This document shows, in pieces, positions 17,801 through 27,526 of a stretch of 64,000 nt of DNA. Origin of the DNA: Desulforhopalus singaporensis (lineage in GTDB: Bacteria > Desulfobacterota > Desulfobulbia > Desulfobulbales > Desulfocapsaceae); assembly GCF_900104445.1 (NCBI RefSeq), contig NZ_FNJI01000023.1, positions 22,064 through 86,063 of the forward strand, in the 5' to 3' direction. Each line of letters begins with the position of its first letter. Position 1 is the first letter of the stretch. The translations under genes were made by a program, and so were the position numbers. The notes under the pieces are model-generated. The model did no database searches. It worked only from the letters and a program-made list of their open reading frames with translations, and was not told the DNA's origin.

Positions 17801-18991
17801 TTAACCGCCGAATTTTCTGTTGCGTATTTTCCTTGCGATGACACTTTTTATATACGACAGATACCGGTCATCGTTGCACATCTGCTTGCCCGGAGAATCT
17901 GATATCTTGGCCACCGACTGTCCCTGGCATTTTATCATCTTCATGACGATCTGCACCGGCTCATTGACCACATCGTTGGTAAGGTTGGTACCGATGCCGA
18001 AGGCGGTGTTGATACGGCCTTTAAAGTGTCTTGCAATTTCGATAGCCCGGGTAAAAGACAATCCATCGCTGAAAACAGCCTGTTTCCATCGCGAGTCGAT
18101 TTTCAGCGATTTATAGTGGGCGACCAGGCGCTCACCCCACTCTATGGGATCGCCGCTGTCGTGGCGGCATCCGTCAAAAAGCTTGGAGAAAAACATATCG
18201 AAATCGCTCAGGAATGCCTCAAACCCCAGGGTATCGGACAAAGCAATTCCGAGATCACCACGATATTCCTGGGCCCAGTGTTCCAGGGCGTAGCGCTGAC
18301 TGTCGGCCAATCTCGGCCCCAGGGCCTGGCATGCCATTATCCATTCATGGGCCATGGTGCCGATGGGAAGGATATTATATTTCTTGGCCAGCATGACGTT
18401 GCTGGTGCCGAAAAAATTAACCGGCAGGTTCTGTTTAAGCTCAAGGATGATCTCTTCCTGCCACTCCCGTGAGAACCTCCTCCTGGTGCCGAAATCGGAG
18501 AACATAAACCCCAGCTGTTCCTTGTTGGTCTCCTTTACCAGCGCTATTTTCTCTTCCAGTTTTTCCCGGCCCACTTCATAGTCCGGTCTTGGCGCGATAT
18601 GCTTGAAGTAGAGTTCGTTAACCAGCGCGAGCACCGGAACTTCAAACAGGATGGTGTGCAACCAGGGACCTTTTATGTGTATATCCAGGTTTTCACCCGA
18701 TGCATCGACATAGATATAGTCGCGCTGAAAGTGGAAAAGGCGCAGAAACTGGATGAAATCCCTTTTCATAAAGCGAAGGCTGCTCAAAAAATCCAGTTCT
18801 TTGGTGGAGAAACGAAGGGTGCACAGATCATCGAGTTCCCGGTTCAGGGTATCCGCAATTGGCCGCAGATCCACCTGCTGATCCCGGCACTTGAATTCGT
18901 ATTCAACCTCCGCCCACGGGAACTGGTGCAGCACTCCCTGCATCATGGTGATTTTATAAAGGTCCGTGTCAAGGAGGGATGTGATTATCAT
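17801..18991 (-). CDS. pncB: nicotinate phosphoribosyltransferase
   Basis: 396 residues, the usual length for PncB. Recognisable stretches are SLLDTDLYKITMMQGVLH at the N-terminus, FGTRRRFSREWQ, GTSNVMLAKKYNILPIGTMAHEW and FDGCRHDSGDPIEWGER. The enzyme makes nicotinate mononucleotide from nicotinate and phosphoribosyl pyrophosphate, the entry to the Preiss-Handler NAD salvage pathway. The start at 18991 has AGGG 7 nt upstream. It lies downstream of the sucrose operon but is separated from it by two terminator-like structures and so is probably transcribed independently, perhaps together with the dehydrogenase at 16755-17702. Confidence 0.95.
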   Translation of the reverse strand: MIITSLLDTDLYKITMMQGVLHQFPWAEVEYEFKCRDQQVDLRPIADTLNRELDDLCTLRFSTKELDFLSSLRFMKRDFIQFLRLFHFQRDYIYVDASGENLDIHIKGPWLHTILFEVPVLALVNELYFKHIAPRPDYEVGREKLEEKIALVKETNKEQLGFMFSDFGTRRRFSREWQEEIILELKQNLPVNFFGTSNVMLAKKYNILPIGTMAHEWIMACQALGPRLADSQRYALEHWAQEYRGDLGIALSDTLGFEAFLSDFDMFFSKLFDGCRHDSGDPIEWGERLVAHYKSLKIDSRWKQAVFSDGLSFTRAIEIARHFKGRINTAFGIGTNLTNDVVNEPVQIVMKMIKCQGQSVAKISDSPGKQMCNDDRYLSYIKSVIARKIRNRKFGG

Positions 18992-19075
18992 AACGACGCC
19001 CTGAGAAATTGAATAAAACGCAACAATTGATTGTTTATGTCTAACATTATCTTACAACAACTCGGCACCACAAAC

Positions 19076-19106
19076 AAAAAACCACTCAGATAAAACTGCT
19101 GAGTGG
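19076..19106 (-). terminator. Rho-independent terminator of the sucrose operon
   Basis: Read on the minus strand: stem CCACTCAG / CTGAGTGG (19099-19106 with 19082-19089), 9-nt loop, then six T (19076-19081). It lies about 250 nt beyond the fructokinase stop and before the pncB start. Confidence 0.75.
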
Positions 19107-19149
19107 CTGATATGGTTGGCAACCTGTAAATACTTCCGCGCCAGGCTCC

Positions 19150-19178
19150 AAAAAAACTATCCTGCAGGATCTTTTTTT
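19150..19178. terminator. palindrome flanked by A7 and T7, possible bidirectional terminator
   Basis: ATCCTGCAGGAT (19159-19170) is a perfect 12-nt palindrome, with seven A on its left (19150-19156) and seven T on its right (19172-19178). The hairpin itself would be short, with a 4-bp stem and TGCA loop, so its strength is uncertain. Confidence 0.4.
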
Positions 19179-19353
19179 CCCGGACGCACCAGCGGATTTT
19201 TGATCAGGAACGATGTATTCTCAACACGATACCTGTAATTTTCGGTAACGATAAACCAAAGTGTACCTGATTTACCATCATTTACGATTGTTTACCAGAA
19301 ATTTTATGTAAAAAATCCCGGTTTGACGGAAAAGATCCTCTTCTCCCCCTCGC

Positions 19354-20241
19354 TCATCCCCCCTTTACTTTGAGGTCGGGGGGCAGAGCGACCATCGCCC
19401 CTTTTCCGCTACAGACAGCGGCGGCCACCTTGTTTGCATGTTCGTTTATCTCCTCAAGACTGTTGCCTTGCAGAAGACCGATCACGGTTGCCGCGGTAAA
19501 GGCATCGCCGGCGCCTATGGTATCGGCGGTATCAGCCGCGACCCCGGGATGGGCGGATAATTCCGATGGAGAAACCAGCAGGGAACCGTGCGCACCCCGG
19601 GTAAGGACCGCCAGCTGGAGATCATATCTGGCAACCAGCCGGGTGAGCTTGTAAGTATCTGTTCCCCTTATATTTTCCATATCCCCGAGAATCAGGAGCT
19701 CGTCGCTGTTCAACTTCACCACATTTGCCAGACACAAAGAATTCTGCAATATTTCCCTGGAGTAAAAGTGCTGCCGCAAATTGACATCAAACACTTTCAG
19801 GGTTTCGGGCCGCACACCCCCGAGGAAGGAGAGTATAACATTTCGCGAGTGGACCGACCGCTGGCACAGGGAGCCAAAGCAGACGGCGTCGACTGTTTCG
19901 GCAAGGGCCATGGTGGCCGGTTTCAGGGTAAGATGATCCCAGGCCACATTATCGGGAAATCTGTAGGAAGCAACGCCATCGTCATCGATTTCAGCGACCA
20001 CGTAACCTGTCACACCCTGCCTGACAACAGTAATATGCTCGGTTGACATCCCCTGCTTTGCAAGCACATCAAGGGCTGACTGCCCTCGGCGGTCATCGGC
20101 CACTGTCGAGATGGCAACCGCCCTGCACCCAAGACTGTTGGCGTGGTAGCAGAAGTTTACCGGCGCACCGCCCAGCTGTTCGTCAGCCCCGAAAACATCC
20201 CAGAGGATCTCACCAATGCCGGCCACAATCTGTTCTTTCAT
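19354..20241 (-). CDS. fructokinase, PfkB/ribokinase family
   Basis: 295 residues. It shows GIGEILWDVF and QLGGAPVNFCYHANSLG near the N-terminus and the PfkB signature DTIGAGDAFTAA near the C-terminus, with the catalytic Asp in GAGD. Fructokinases phosphorylate fructose to fructose 6-phosphate. It is the last gene of the operon with sucrose-phosphate synthase, phosphatase and amylosucrase, where it would recycle the fructose freed by amylosucrase. The same four activities are grouped in halotolerant methanotrophs that use sucrose as an osmolyte. The start at 20241 has GGAG 5 nt upstream. Confidence 0.9.
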   Translation of the reverse strand: MKEQIVAGIGEILWDVFGADEQLGGAPVNFCYHANSLGCRAVAISTVADDRRGQSALDVLAKQGMSTEHITVVRQGVTGYVVAEIDDDGVASYRFPDNVAWDHLTLKPATMALAETVDAVCFGSLCQRSVHSRNVILSFLGGVRPETLKVFDVNLRQHFYSREILQNSLCLANVVKLNSDELLILGDMENIRGTDTYKLTRLVARYDLQLAVLTRGAHGSLLVSPSELSAHPGVAADTADTIGAGDAFTAATVIGLLQGNSLEEINEHANKVAAAVCSGKGAMVALPPDLKVKGG

Positions 20242-20265
20242 ATTTTCTCCGCCTGTAGTCCGCCG

Positions 20266-22221
20266 TTACCTGCCGGTCAACCAGTAGAACCGATATGGGG
20301 GCACTACCAGGTCATCCTTGAACATTGCCGGTTTTTCCCCGGAATAGAGGTCGCGGATGGTACCGTTGGGGAGATACGCCTTCAACCCCGTTTCCGCCAG
20401 ATTAAAGTGTTGCGGTTCAGTATCGAAATTTCCTGCGACAATAACCCTGCTTACCGGCTGAGTGTGTTCAAACCGGGCAAACACAAAAAGATGCGGGTTC
20501 CCGACGTCCAGCAGTTCACGGTTGTTGAAATCGGCAAACGCCTGAATCTCCTTGCGGATCGCGATCATTTTCTTAAGGGCAAAAAACAGCTTGTGCTCCA
20601 CCGTTCCCGGCCTGTTTCGCCGCTCCGCCTTTGCCCAGTCGATACGTGGTCGGTGGGCCCAGCGGGTGTCGTTGGCCTTGGCGGGATCATCGAGATAACT
20701 GCAGTCGTTCAGGGTACCGATCTCGTCACCATAATAGAACAGCGGAACCCCGCCAAACGAACAGATCATCCCATGCAGCAGCAGGATGATCTGTATCGTC
20801 TCGTCAATGGCGACGGGGTCGCCGGCCTCTAGGGCCGCCTCCAGCCCAACCAGGGAAGCAAGCGAGCCTGAAATTCTGGTATCTCCCGTTTTGCTGTTAT
20901 GGCCAAACGGCAATCCGCGGGAATTGGAATCGCCATATTTCCCGGTATAGTAATCGACAAGAAACTGGCGATGAGCATACGGGTCGTAACCTACGGCCCG
21001 GATATCACTATCGTCATATCCCAGCCCGATATCGTCGTGGCAACGCACATAGTTGAGCCAGGTAGCACGCTCAAGCTTGTCCGGAAGACTCTTGATTCCC
21101 TGATTGAGAAGTTTGGCGTTTTTGGTCGCCACTGCGTCCCATAACAGCGCCATAAAGCTTGCATTATAGGCGATTTCACACTCCTTGGCGTTTATCGCAT
21201 CCTCGCCGAAATACTTTATAATCTCAACAGGCGCGACAATCGCCTCGGCGATAAACAGCACCCCCGGCGCCGTCACCTGGCAACAATCCTTCATCAGCTG
21301 CAGCAGCAGATGCGCTTCACGTTCGTTTTGGCAGATGCTGCCGATCTTCTTCCACAAAAACGCAACCGCGTCAAGCCGCAGGATATCCGCACCCAGATTG
21401 GCCCAGTACAGCAGGATATCGACCATTTCAATGAATACCGAAGGGTTGCTGTAATTGAGGTCCCACTGGTAGTCGTTGAATACGGTCATCACCCATTTCT
21501 CCATGTCCTGGTCCCAGGTAAAATTCCCCGACGAGGTTTCCGGAAAGATCTCCGGCATGGTCATCTCAAACATGTCAGGCACTTCGCGGTCGTCAAAGAC
21601 ATAATAATACTCCTGATAGTCCTTTTCTCCACTGCGCGCCTTTTGTGCCCATTCATGCTCGTTGGAGGTGTGGTTGACCACTACGTCAAGGGTCAGGAGA
21701 ATCTCATGCCTGCGAAACTCCGCAGCCAGCGCCTTAAGATCGTCAAGCGTGCCGAACCGCCTGTTTATCTGACGGAAATCACTAACCGCATACCCTCCGT
21801 CGCTTTCTCCTTCCGGGCAGACCAGCATAGGCATGAGATGCACCATGTTAATGCCGAGCTCAAGAAAATAATGCACCCGCTGCTGCAGCTGGGCAAGGTT
21901 TTCCGCGTAGCCGTCCGGATACTGTCCCATTCCTACCCATTTTTGACTGAGAAACCAGGTATGGTCATTCTCCCGGTCGATATCAACCTGTCGGAGGTAA
22001 TCGGGACGATGAATATACTTTTCAGCCATCGTCTCGACCAGCTTCTGCATCTGTTGCTGAAAATCCTCACGATCTCCGTACAGCGTGGTAAACAGTGAAT
22101 GGATCGAATAAAAATTAGCTCCCAGCCGCGTATAGAAGTGCCGCAGATCCTCTTCATGGATCTCAGGTTTTAAGTCGGTAAGTATCTTGTTGAGAAGAGA
22201 GTGGGATACCTGTTCATACAT
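20266..22221 (-). CDS. ams: amylosucrase (GH13)
   Basis: 651 residues, the typical amylosucrase length. The catalytic set is readable: Asp284 in ILRLDAVAFLWKK (nucleophile), Glu326 in LFIAEAIVAPVE (acid/base) and His395-Asp396 in YVRCHDDIGL. DVVVNHTSNEHEWA is the GH13 region I motif. Amylosucrase transfers the glucosyl part of sucrose onto an alpha-glucan and releases fructose, so it can act as the sucrose-consuming side of a sucrose-glycogen balance. The start abuts the stop of the sucrose-phosphatase gene with no gap, and its GGAG site lies inside that gene's end, which implies translational coupling. No signal peptide is seen, so it is cytoplasmic. Confidence 0.92.
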   Translation of the reverse strand: MYEQVSHSLLNKILTDLKPEIHEEDLRHFYTRLGANFYSIHSLFTTLYGDREDFQQQMQKLVETMAEKYIHRPDYLRQVDIDRENDHTWFLSQKWVGMGQYPDGYAENLAQLQQRVHYFLELGINMVHLMPMLVCPEGESDGGYAVSDFRQINRRFGTLDDLKALAAEFRRHEILLTLDVVVNHTSNEHEWAQKARSGEKDYQEYYYVFDDREVPDMFEMTMPEIFPETSSGNFTWDQDMEKWVMTVFNDYQWDLNYSNPSVFIEMVDILLYWANLGADILRLDAVAFLWKKIGSICQNEREAHLLLQLMKDCCQVTAPGVLFIAEAIVAPVEIIKYFGEDAINAKECEIAYNASFMALLWDAVATKNAKLLNQGIKSLPDKLERATWLNYVRCHDDIGLGYDDSDIRAVGYDPYAHRQFLVDYYTGKYGDSNSRGLPFGHNSKTGDTRISGSLASLVGLEAALEAGDPVAIDETIQIILLLHGMICSFGGVPLFYYGDEIGTLNDCSYLDDPAKANDTRWAHRPRIDWAKAERRNRPGTVEHKLFFALKKMIAIRKEIQAFADFNNRELLDVGNPHLFVFARFEHTQPVSRVIVAGNFDTEPQHFNLAETGLKAYLPNGTIRDLYSGEKPAMFKDDLVVPPYRFYWLTGR

Positions 22222-23058
22222 TTACAACTCCAAAAGTGCGTTGATTTCTTGGTGAAAAAAGCAGACTCCCTCAAGAATGCCCGCTGCGTAATTACCGTTC
22301 ATTCCCCGAAATCCCCCTGTGGCCAGATAGAGGCTGTCGGTCGTATTGTTCCGGGCAGCGTTTTTTCGTGCTTCTGCTTTTACTTCATTGCTTGCATTGT
22401 TGACGACCACCGAGGCGACGGGACCGGCGAACACCGGCAGGTCATTGCCGCTGTCTCCGCAGAAAATTGTAGAGTCAAGGCCATATCCGTTACTGGCCAT
22501 GACGAATTCTACAGCGTTCTTTTTACCGGCCCTTGCCGGCAGGATATCAAGCAGCCCCACGCCTGCCGGTTCATCAATGCTCCATACCAGGTCGACCTTG
22601 ATGTTGTGCCTTGCGAAAACGGCCTCTATTTCACGAAGAAGCTCTCTGGGTTGAGTGTCCAGCGGCGCGTAGTAGCTTAATTTAAACGTTCCCTGTTTGT
22701 TTTTTTCCTGGAGTTCTATAGTGGAAATTCCGTCGAGCAGTACGGCCAGATCTCTGCCGGAAAGTCCCTTCCAGTCAGGTGCAATATGTTGCTGCCATGC
22801 CCGCCACTGTTGCCAGGATCCCTCTCTGGCAACATAAATCGACGCCCCGACGTCCGCCAGGACAAAATCCGGCACCGGCAGCCGGTACTCTTTGATGGCG
22901 CCGGTAACCAAGGCCAGATCCCTTCCGGTAACATAGGCGAGCGCGATCCCCGGAATTTTCACAAGCCTTCCGAACCATTTCCGGGCGTCCGGCGATTCAG
23001 GGGCGGCGCCGTTTGGTATCAGGGTCCGATCAAGATCGGTACAAACCAGAAGTTTCAT
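22222..23058 (-). CDS. spp: sucrose-6-phosphate phosphatase, HAD-IIB
   Basis: 278 residues. The HAD motif I is CTDLDRTLIP (nucleophile Asp8, Asp10) and motif IV is FCGDSGNDLPVF. The spacing and the QGTFKLSYY stretch fit the sucrose-phosphate phosphatase (S6PP) family. It dephosphorylates sucrose 6-phosphate to sucrose. It starts 2 nt after the stop of sucrose-phosphate synthase (TGACGATG), so the two are tightly coupled and probably made in equal amounts. The synthase carries its own HAD-like tail, and this gene supplies the separate active phosphatase. Confidence 0.92.
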   Translation of the reverse strand: MKLLVCTDLDRTLIPNGAAPESPDARKWFGRLVKIPGIALAYVTGRDLALVTGAIKEYRLPVPDFVLADVGASIYVAREGSWQQWRAWQQHIAPDWKGLSGRDLAVLLDGISTIELQEKNKQGTFKLSYYAPLDTQPRELLREIEAVFARHNIKVDLVWSIDEPAGVGLLDILPARAGKKNAVEFVMASNGYGLDSTIFCGDSGNDLPVFAGPVASVVVNNASNEVKAEARKNAARNNTTDSLYLATGGFRGMNGNYAAGILEGVCFFHQEINALLEL

Positions 23059-23060
23059 CG

Positions 23061-25211
23061 TCAGCTTTCCTGGACTTCACAGGTATCAAAAAAATCGTAG
23101 AATTCTATTGCCTCTACAATGCCTCCGGCATAGGGCCGTGTAGAAAAGAAAATTTCCTCGGCGTGAACCAGTTCGGAAAGCTCTTCATGGTGCCTGTTGC
23201 CGACAACGACAGCCAGCATATTCCCCCTCATCATATCTTCATCGGCCCCGGAACCGCCTGCGGCAAGAATCCGGTCCAGGGGGATATCATGGTTTTCCGC
23301 TACCCACCGAAGCGCAAGTCCCTTGGAGGCGCGAACCGGTATCACGTCGAGAAACTGTCCGAACGACAGGACCACATTGGCGGCCTGACCTTCCTTATGC
23401 AGCAGCCTGTTGATTTCCGAGACGTCGGGAGAAATTTCCGGATTGATGTAATAGCTTATCTTAAACCGGCCCTGCTCCGTTTTTGCCTGTAGTTCCAAGC
23501 CCGGCAACCCTTTCAGGACACGGCGTATTATTCGCGGGTTCCACAGATAATCGATATGCAGCTCCCAGGAGACATCTTTGACAAGGTCGGGATTGTAATG
23601 GATTTCGGTACCGAGTCCGGTTATCAGCACATTGGGCATGGGGATCCGGTGTTTTTTCATTGCCTGTATCGCGGAATCGAGCCTTCTCCCGGTGGCGATG
23701 CCAAACAATACGCATTTCCGGTTTGCCTGCAGTATCTTTACAAATTTTTCAAGAGCCGCGGCGTCACCCAGAAGATTCTGGTCGAGATCGGAAAACATCG
23801 CCCGGTCATGGTGCAGCTGTTTTCTCCTCTTTCCCTGGAAAGCAGGAGCGGCTTCAGCACCGGTTACAACCGGTTGCAGAATCTCCAGGAATTTCTCGGC
23901 ATGGGCCTGCCAGGAGTAGTTCTTTCTCACCCCGTCAAGGCCATTATCAGCGAATTCCAGCCATTTTTTCCGGTCGGTTATCGCGCTGATCAGCTTCTGG
24001 GCAATATCTTCACTGTCCAGCGGGTCGATAAGATAGCCGTTGCTGCAGTTATCGATTATGTCCTTTGGTCCCCCGTCTTCAGTTGCCACAATAGGCAAAC
24101 CGCATGCCGCAGCCTCAATGAGGGTCAGCCCGAAAGGTTCAGTCAGGGCGGGATTGACGAAAACACCGTTGCAGGCTGCCGCCAATCTGTAAATAACAGG
24201 CACTTCGGCCGGTTTATGATGTTTGGGATAGGCGACTTTGCCGTACAGATCGAACTGGTCTATGCACAGCAGAATATCCTGTAAAACGTTCTGCGCGTCC
24301 TCTTCCATTTCACTGATATCATCACGATTCCCGGCGATGATAACGAGGTTGGCCATCTCCCTGAGCTTGTCCGACTCGCCGTATGCGGTGATGAGCTTGA
24401 GGATGTTTTTCCGCGGGTCCGGCCTTGAGATTGCCAGAATAATCGGTTTTTCCGGGTCGTGGAGAAAGCGAAAGATCTCCTTTGCAATATCGCCTTTAGT
24501 TTCCATCCCGTCGGGAGGGAAAAACTGGTGCAGATCCGTACCCGGCGGAACCACCCGCATCCGTTCAGGCTGGTATTGATCATACGCGGAATACTGTTCA
24601 AGAATCTCCTGCCAGGTACTGGTGATAACACGGTCGGCGACCCCCAGCACCGTCTCTTCCGCCTCAATCCGGGTCGTCATATTATAGCGCGCCTCTATGG
24701 TTTGCGATTTAAAACCGGCGGCAAAAAGTTGACGTCGCTTGCTGCGTCCAAGGGAGTGTCCGGTATGGACAAGAGGTATTCCAAGCAGGTGGGCGAGACG
24801 GGTGCCGACATACCCGGCATCGGCATAGTGGCTGTGAATCACGGCCGGCAGGTCCGGTTGGTGCCGCAGATGTTCAAGGGTAGAGTCGGCGAAATTATCC
24901 AGGCAGTCCCACAACTGTTCCTTGGGAATATAGGCATTTTCCCCACAGTCAATCCTGACGATACGCGCCTTGGACGAGAGCTTCTCATAATGCTGAGCGT
25001 AATCATCACTCACCGAGTCATCCACCAGGCGTCTTGTTATGAGATCAACTTTATCAACCAGGTCATGTTCGCCAAGGGCACGGGCGAGTTCAACCACATA
25101 CTTGGTCTGCCCCCCGGTGTCGGCATCACGGCCCAGTTCAAGATTGCGGCCGCGTATCAACCCATGAACGCTGATGAGAACGATATAAAGTCCGGTGTTG
25201 TGTTTCTTCAT
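23061..25211 (-). CDS. sps: sucrose-phosphate synthase (GT4) with C-terminal HAD-like domain
   Basis: 716 residues. The N-terminal and middle part is a GT4 glycosyltransferase: HGLIRGRNLELGRDADTGGQTKYVVELARAL is split by me into its two signatures, HGLIRGRNLELGRD and DTGGQTKYVVELAR, and the donor-site motif is NPALTEPFGLTLIEAAACGLPIVAT (key residues E-x7-E). The last about 250 residues form a sucrose-phosphatase-like HAD domain. In this copy the usual DxD nucleophile motif reads MFSDLDQNLLGD, so activity is possible. The enzyme joins UDP- or ADP-glucose to fructose 6-phosphate. It begins the operon and lies 83 nt downstream of a hybrid histidine kinase gene. Confidence 0.92.
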   Translation of the reverse strand: MKKHNTGLYIVLISVHGLIRGRNLELGRDADTGGQTKYVVELARALGEHDLVDKVDLITRRLVDDSVSDDYAQHYEKLSSKARIVRIDCGENAYIPKEQLWDCLDNFADSTLEHLRHQPDLPAVIHSHYADAGYVGTRLAHLLGIPLVHTGHSLGRSKRRQLFAAGFKSQTIEARYNMTTRIEAEETVLGVADRVITSTWQEILEQYSAYDQYQPERMRVVPPGTDLHQFFPPDGMETKGDIAKEIFRFLHDPEKPIILAISRPDPRKNILKLITAYGESDKLREMANLVIIAGNRDDISEMEEDAQNVLQDILLCIDQFDLYGKVAYPKHHKPAEVPVIYRLAAACNGVFVNPALTEPFGLTLIEAAACGLPIVATEDGGPKDIIDNCSNGYLIDPLDSEDIAQKLISAITDRKKWLEFADNGLDGVRKNYSWQAHAEKFLEILQPVVTGAEAAPAFQGKRRKQLHHDRAMFSDLDQNLLGDAAALEKFVKILQANRKCVLFGIATGRRLDSAIQAMKKHRIPMPNVLITGLGTEIHYNPDLVKDVSWELHIDYLWNPRIIRRVLKGLPGLELQAKTEQGRFKISYYINPEISPDVSEINRLLHKEGQAANVVLSFGQFLDVIPVRASKGLALRWVAENHDIPLDRILAAGGSGADEDMMRGNMLAVVVGNRHHEELSELVHAEEIFFSTRPYAGGIVEAIEFYDFFDTCEVQES

Positions 25212-25293
25212 AACCTGCTCAAACTGTTTTCGGGACCCTTCCCATTAAGCTGTCTGACAGTTGCCCCTGTTTACTGGTGCCAAAGAGCATCTC

Positions 25294-27207
25294 CTACAGA
25301 TCCCTGTTTTCGTTTTTACCCGGTTTTTCTCCAACCCCTCCCACCCACTTGGCCAGGCAGCGGTAGAGACTGTTGATGTCTATGGGCTTTGGGATATGAT
25401 CGTTCATCCCCGCTGCAAAACAATTTTCCCTGTCGCCGGTCATGGCATGGGCGGTCATGGCGATAATGGGCAACCTGCTCCACCGTCCGCCGAGTTGCCT
25501 TATCTCCCTGGTTGCCGCCAGACCGTCTTTAACAGGCATCTGGACATCCATCAGCACAAGATCAAATTCAGCCTCGCGGACAAGCCGCACCGCGTCTTCC
25601 CCGTTCTCAGCGGTGCTGACCACCGCGCCGGATTTTTCCAAAAGTTCTCCGGCAACCTGCTGGTTTACCAGGTTATCTTCCACTAGCAGAACCCGCGCCC
25701 CCCGGAGTCCGTCGCTATCGGCATCCCCCTCTTTGCTGCAGTCCGTTTTTTCCAGCCAAGATATCTTTTTTGCGGGACAATCCACAGTGGCCAAGCTCTC
25801 GACAACGGCATCATACAGCGAGGAAGGGTTCACCGGCTTGACAACCACCCCGATATGTTTTTTCCCTGCGGCCAAAGTCTCGGTTTTTTCAAGACGGGTG
25901 ACCGGAGTGAGCACCACCGTGGGAATCGCGCCAAGCAGCCGGTCACTCAATACCGCTTCCGCCTCCCCGTATTCCACCAGCACAACACTGTATTTTTCAG
26001 ATATTTCCTTCTTTTTCCGTACCCAGTCCAGAGCCCTGGCAACAGACGGTACAGGAGTCACACAGAGGGAGACCCCCTCCAGCATCTCCTTGACCCTGGC
26101 AGCAACATTTTCTTTGGCGGTTATCAAAAGAACGTTGTGTCCCTTCAGGTCACGGTACAGCACCTCGCCCTGTTCGCTACTGCGCTGGTCTTCACTGTAA
26201 CCGCACCTGAAGGTAAAAGTGAATACGGTGCCTTCACCGGCTTCACTCTCCACCTCGATTTCGCCATCCATCATATGAACCAGTTCCCTGACAATGGCCA
26301 GCCCCAGTCCTGTACCGCCATATTTCCTTGAGGTCGAGCGATCCGCCTGGCTGAACCTCTCAAACAGCTTGGCTCTTTGCTCCGCAGTCATCCCGACACC
26401 GGTATCGGCGACGGTACACTCCAGAAGAAGATCTTTTTCCGTACGGTTTTTGACCCTGATAGTCAGTTCAATCTCACCTTCATCGGTGAACTTGACAGCG
26501 TTTCCCACCAGGTTGGTCAGGATCTGCCGCACCCTCACCGGATCACCGAGGAGGACCCCGGGTATATTCGGCGATAGGGAGTAGAAGAGTTCCAGGTCTT
26601 TTTGCAGGAGCGCCTCCATGGACATGGCAACCGCTTCCTTGACGATTTCCCTGAGGTTGAAACCGGTCTTTTCAAGGCTGAGTTTACCGGCTTCAATCTT
26701 AGAATAATCGAGGATATCGTTTATCAGCAGCGACAGCGACCGGCATGCCTGTTCCATTTTTTCCAGATACCCTCGCTGCCTGTTGCTCAGATCGGTATTG
26801 AGCACCAACTGGTTCATACCGACAATGCCGTTCATAACAGTCCGGATCTCATGGCTGGTGTTGGAGAGGAATTCACTTTTGGCCCAATTCTCATTTTCGG
26901 CCTTAACCTTTGCCTCCATGGCAAGCTGAGAGGTTCTCTGGTACTGTTTTGCTTTTTTTCTCAGCTCATGGTTCGCTCCCCGACCATTACGTTTTCTGCC
27001 ACAGCTCCAGCCGACGACAAAACCCAAGACCACCAGGACCACAACAAGCGCCGCCCAGGGGGACCAGAACATGCTCCCCCCACCAACGACGCTTTGATCA
27101 GCCGGAACTGCAAGCTCTATCTCCTTACCAGCTGCGGCCCCCACCCTCTGCGGCAGGATAGCCATAAGAGAAAAAAGACATATCAGAGATACACGTATTG
27201 TTGCCAT
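25294..27207 (-). CDS. membrane hybrid sensor histidine kinase with degenerate and intact receiver domains
   Basis: 637 residues: signal peptide (about 1-24), one membrane helix (about 50-68), a coiled linker, HisKA with His119 in SHEIRT, HATPase ([16 protein letters not shown]), then two receiver-like domains. The first (about 358-472) lacks the phospho-acceptor Asp (Glu412 or nearby) and looks degenerate. The second (about 505-620) is intact, with Asp554 in VLMDVQMP and Lys607. There is almost no periplasmic domain, so sensing may occur in the membrane or cytoplasm. It precedes the sucrose operon on the same strand by 82 nt, which suggests but does not prove a link to osmotic control. It ends in TAG. 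Confidence 0.88.
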   Translation of the reverse strand: MATIRVSLICLFSLMAILPQRVGAAAGKEIELAVPADQSVVGGGSMFWSPWAALVVVLVVLGFVVGWSCGRKRNGRGANHELRKKAKQYQRTSQLAMEAKVKAENENWAKSEFLSNTSHEIRTVMNGIVGMNQLVLNTDLSNRQRGYLEKMEQACRSLSLLINDILDYSKIEAGKLSLEKTGFNLREIVKEAVAMSMEALLQKDLELFYSLSPNIPGVLLGDPVRVRQILTNLVGNAVKFTDEGEIELTIRVKNRTEKDLLLECTVADTGVGMTAEQRAKLFERFSQADRSTSRKYGGTGLGLAIVRELVHMMDGEIEVESEAGEGTVFTFTFRCGYSEDQRSSEQGEVLYRDLKGHNVLLITAKENVAARVKEMLEGVSLCVTPVPSVARALDWVRKKKEISEKYSVVLVEYGEAEAVLSDRLLGAIPTVVLTPVTRLEKTETLAAGKKHIGVVVKPVNPSSLYDAVVESLATVDCPAKKISWLEKTDCSKEGDADSDGLRGARVLLVEDNLVNQQVAGELLEKSGAVVSTAENGEDAVRLVREAEFDLVLMDVQMPVKDGLAATREIRQLGGRWSRLPIIAMTAHAMTGDRENCFAAGMNDHIPKPIDINSLYRCLAKWVGGVGEKPGKNENRDL

Positions 27208-27526
27208 TCAGTGTTTTTTCATCCTGCCTTGCTGCTGCGGCACGTGGTCTTTTCCCCCACTCCGCATAAAAATCTCATTGCCGCCCTGATTGTCGCCTGG
27301 TGGCGCTCCCTGTAAAGATGCCCACTGGAGAAACTGCAAACACAGTATCATAATCTATTTTTGTTATTTAGACAAAAACAGCGGACCAGCTGCAATCCCG
27401 GACAGTGGGAACACTGCGTTCAGGTGAGAGCCATCTTGGGACAAGGGCTTATTTTTTTCAGGTGATCCCGGAAACCACACCGTGCAGCCATTGCAAGGGA
27501 GCAGCTTTTAACGGCTGCCCCTTGGA
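27208..27526 (-). other. 319-nt gap with hairpin after fabF
   Basis: No gene. A strong imperfect stem at 27494-27524 (CAAGGG-a-GCAGC with GCTGC-CCCTTG, one bulged A) begins right after the fabF stop on the minus strand, but no T-tract follows it. It may slow or process the transcript. The rest should contain the histidine-kinase promoter, which I cannot define. Confidence 0.4.

Larger units (their letters stand above)
18992..19353. other. 362-nt gap between sucrose operon and pncB
   Basis: AT-rich and without a gene. It holds the minus-strand terminator and the palindrome flanked by A and T runs listed separately. The pncB promoter should lie in the part nearest 19000, but no convincing hexamers were picked. 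Confidence 0.5.
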
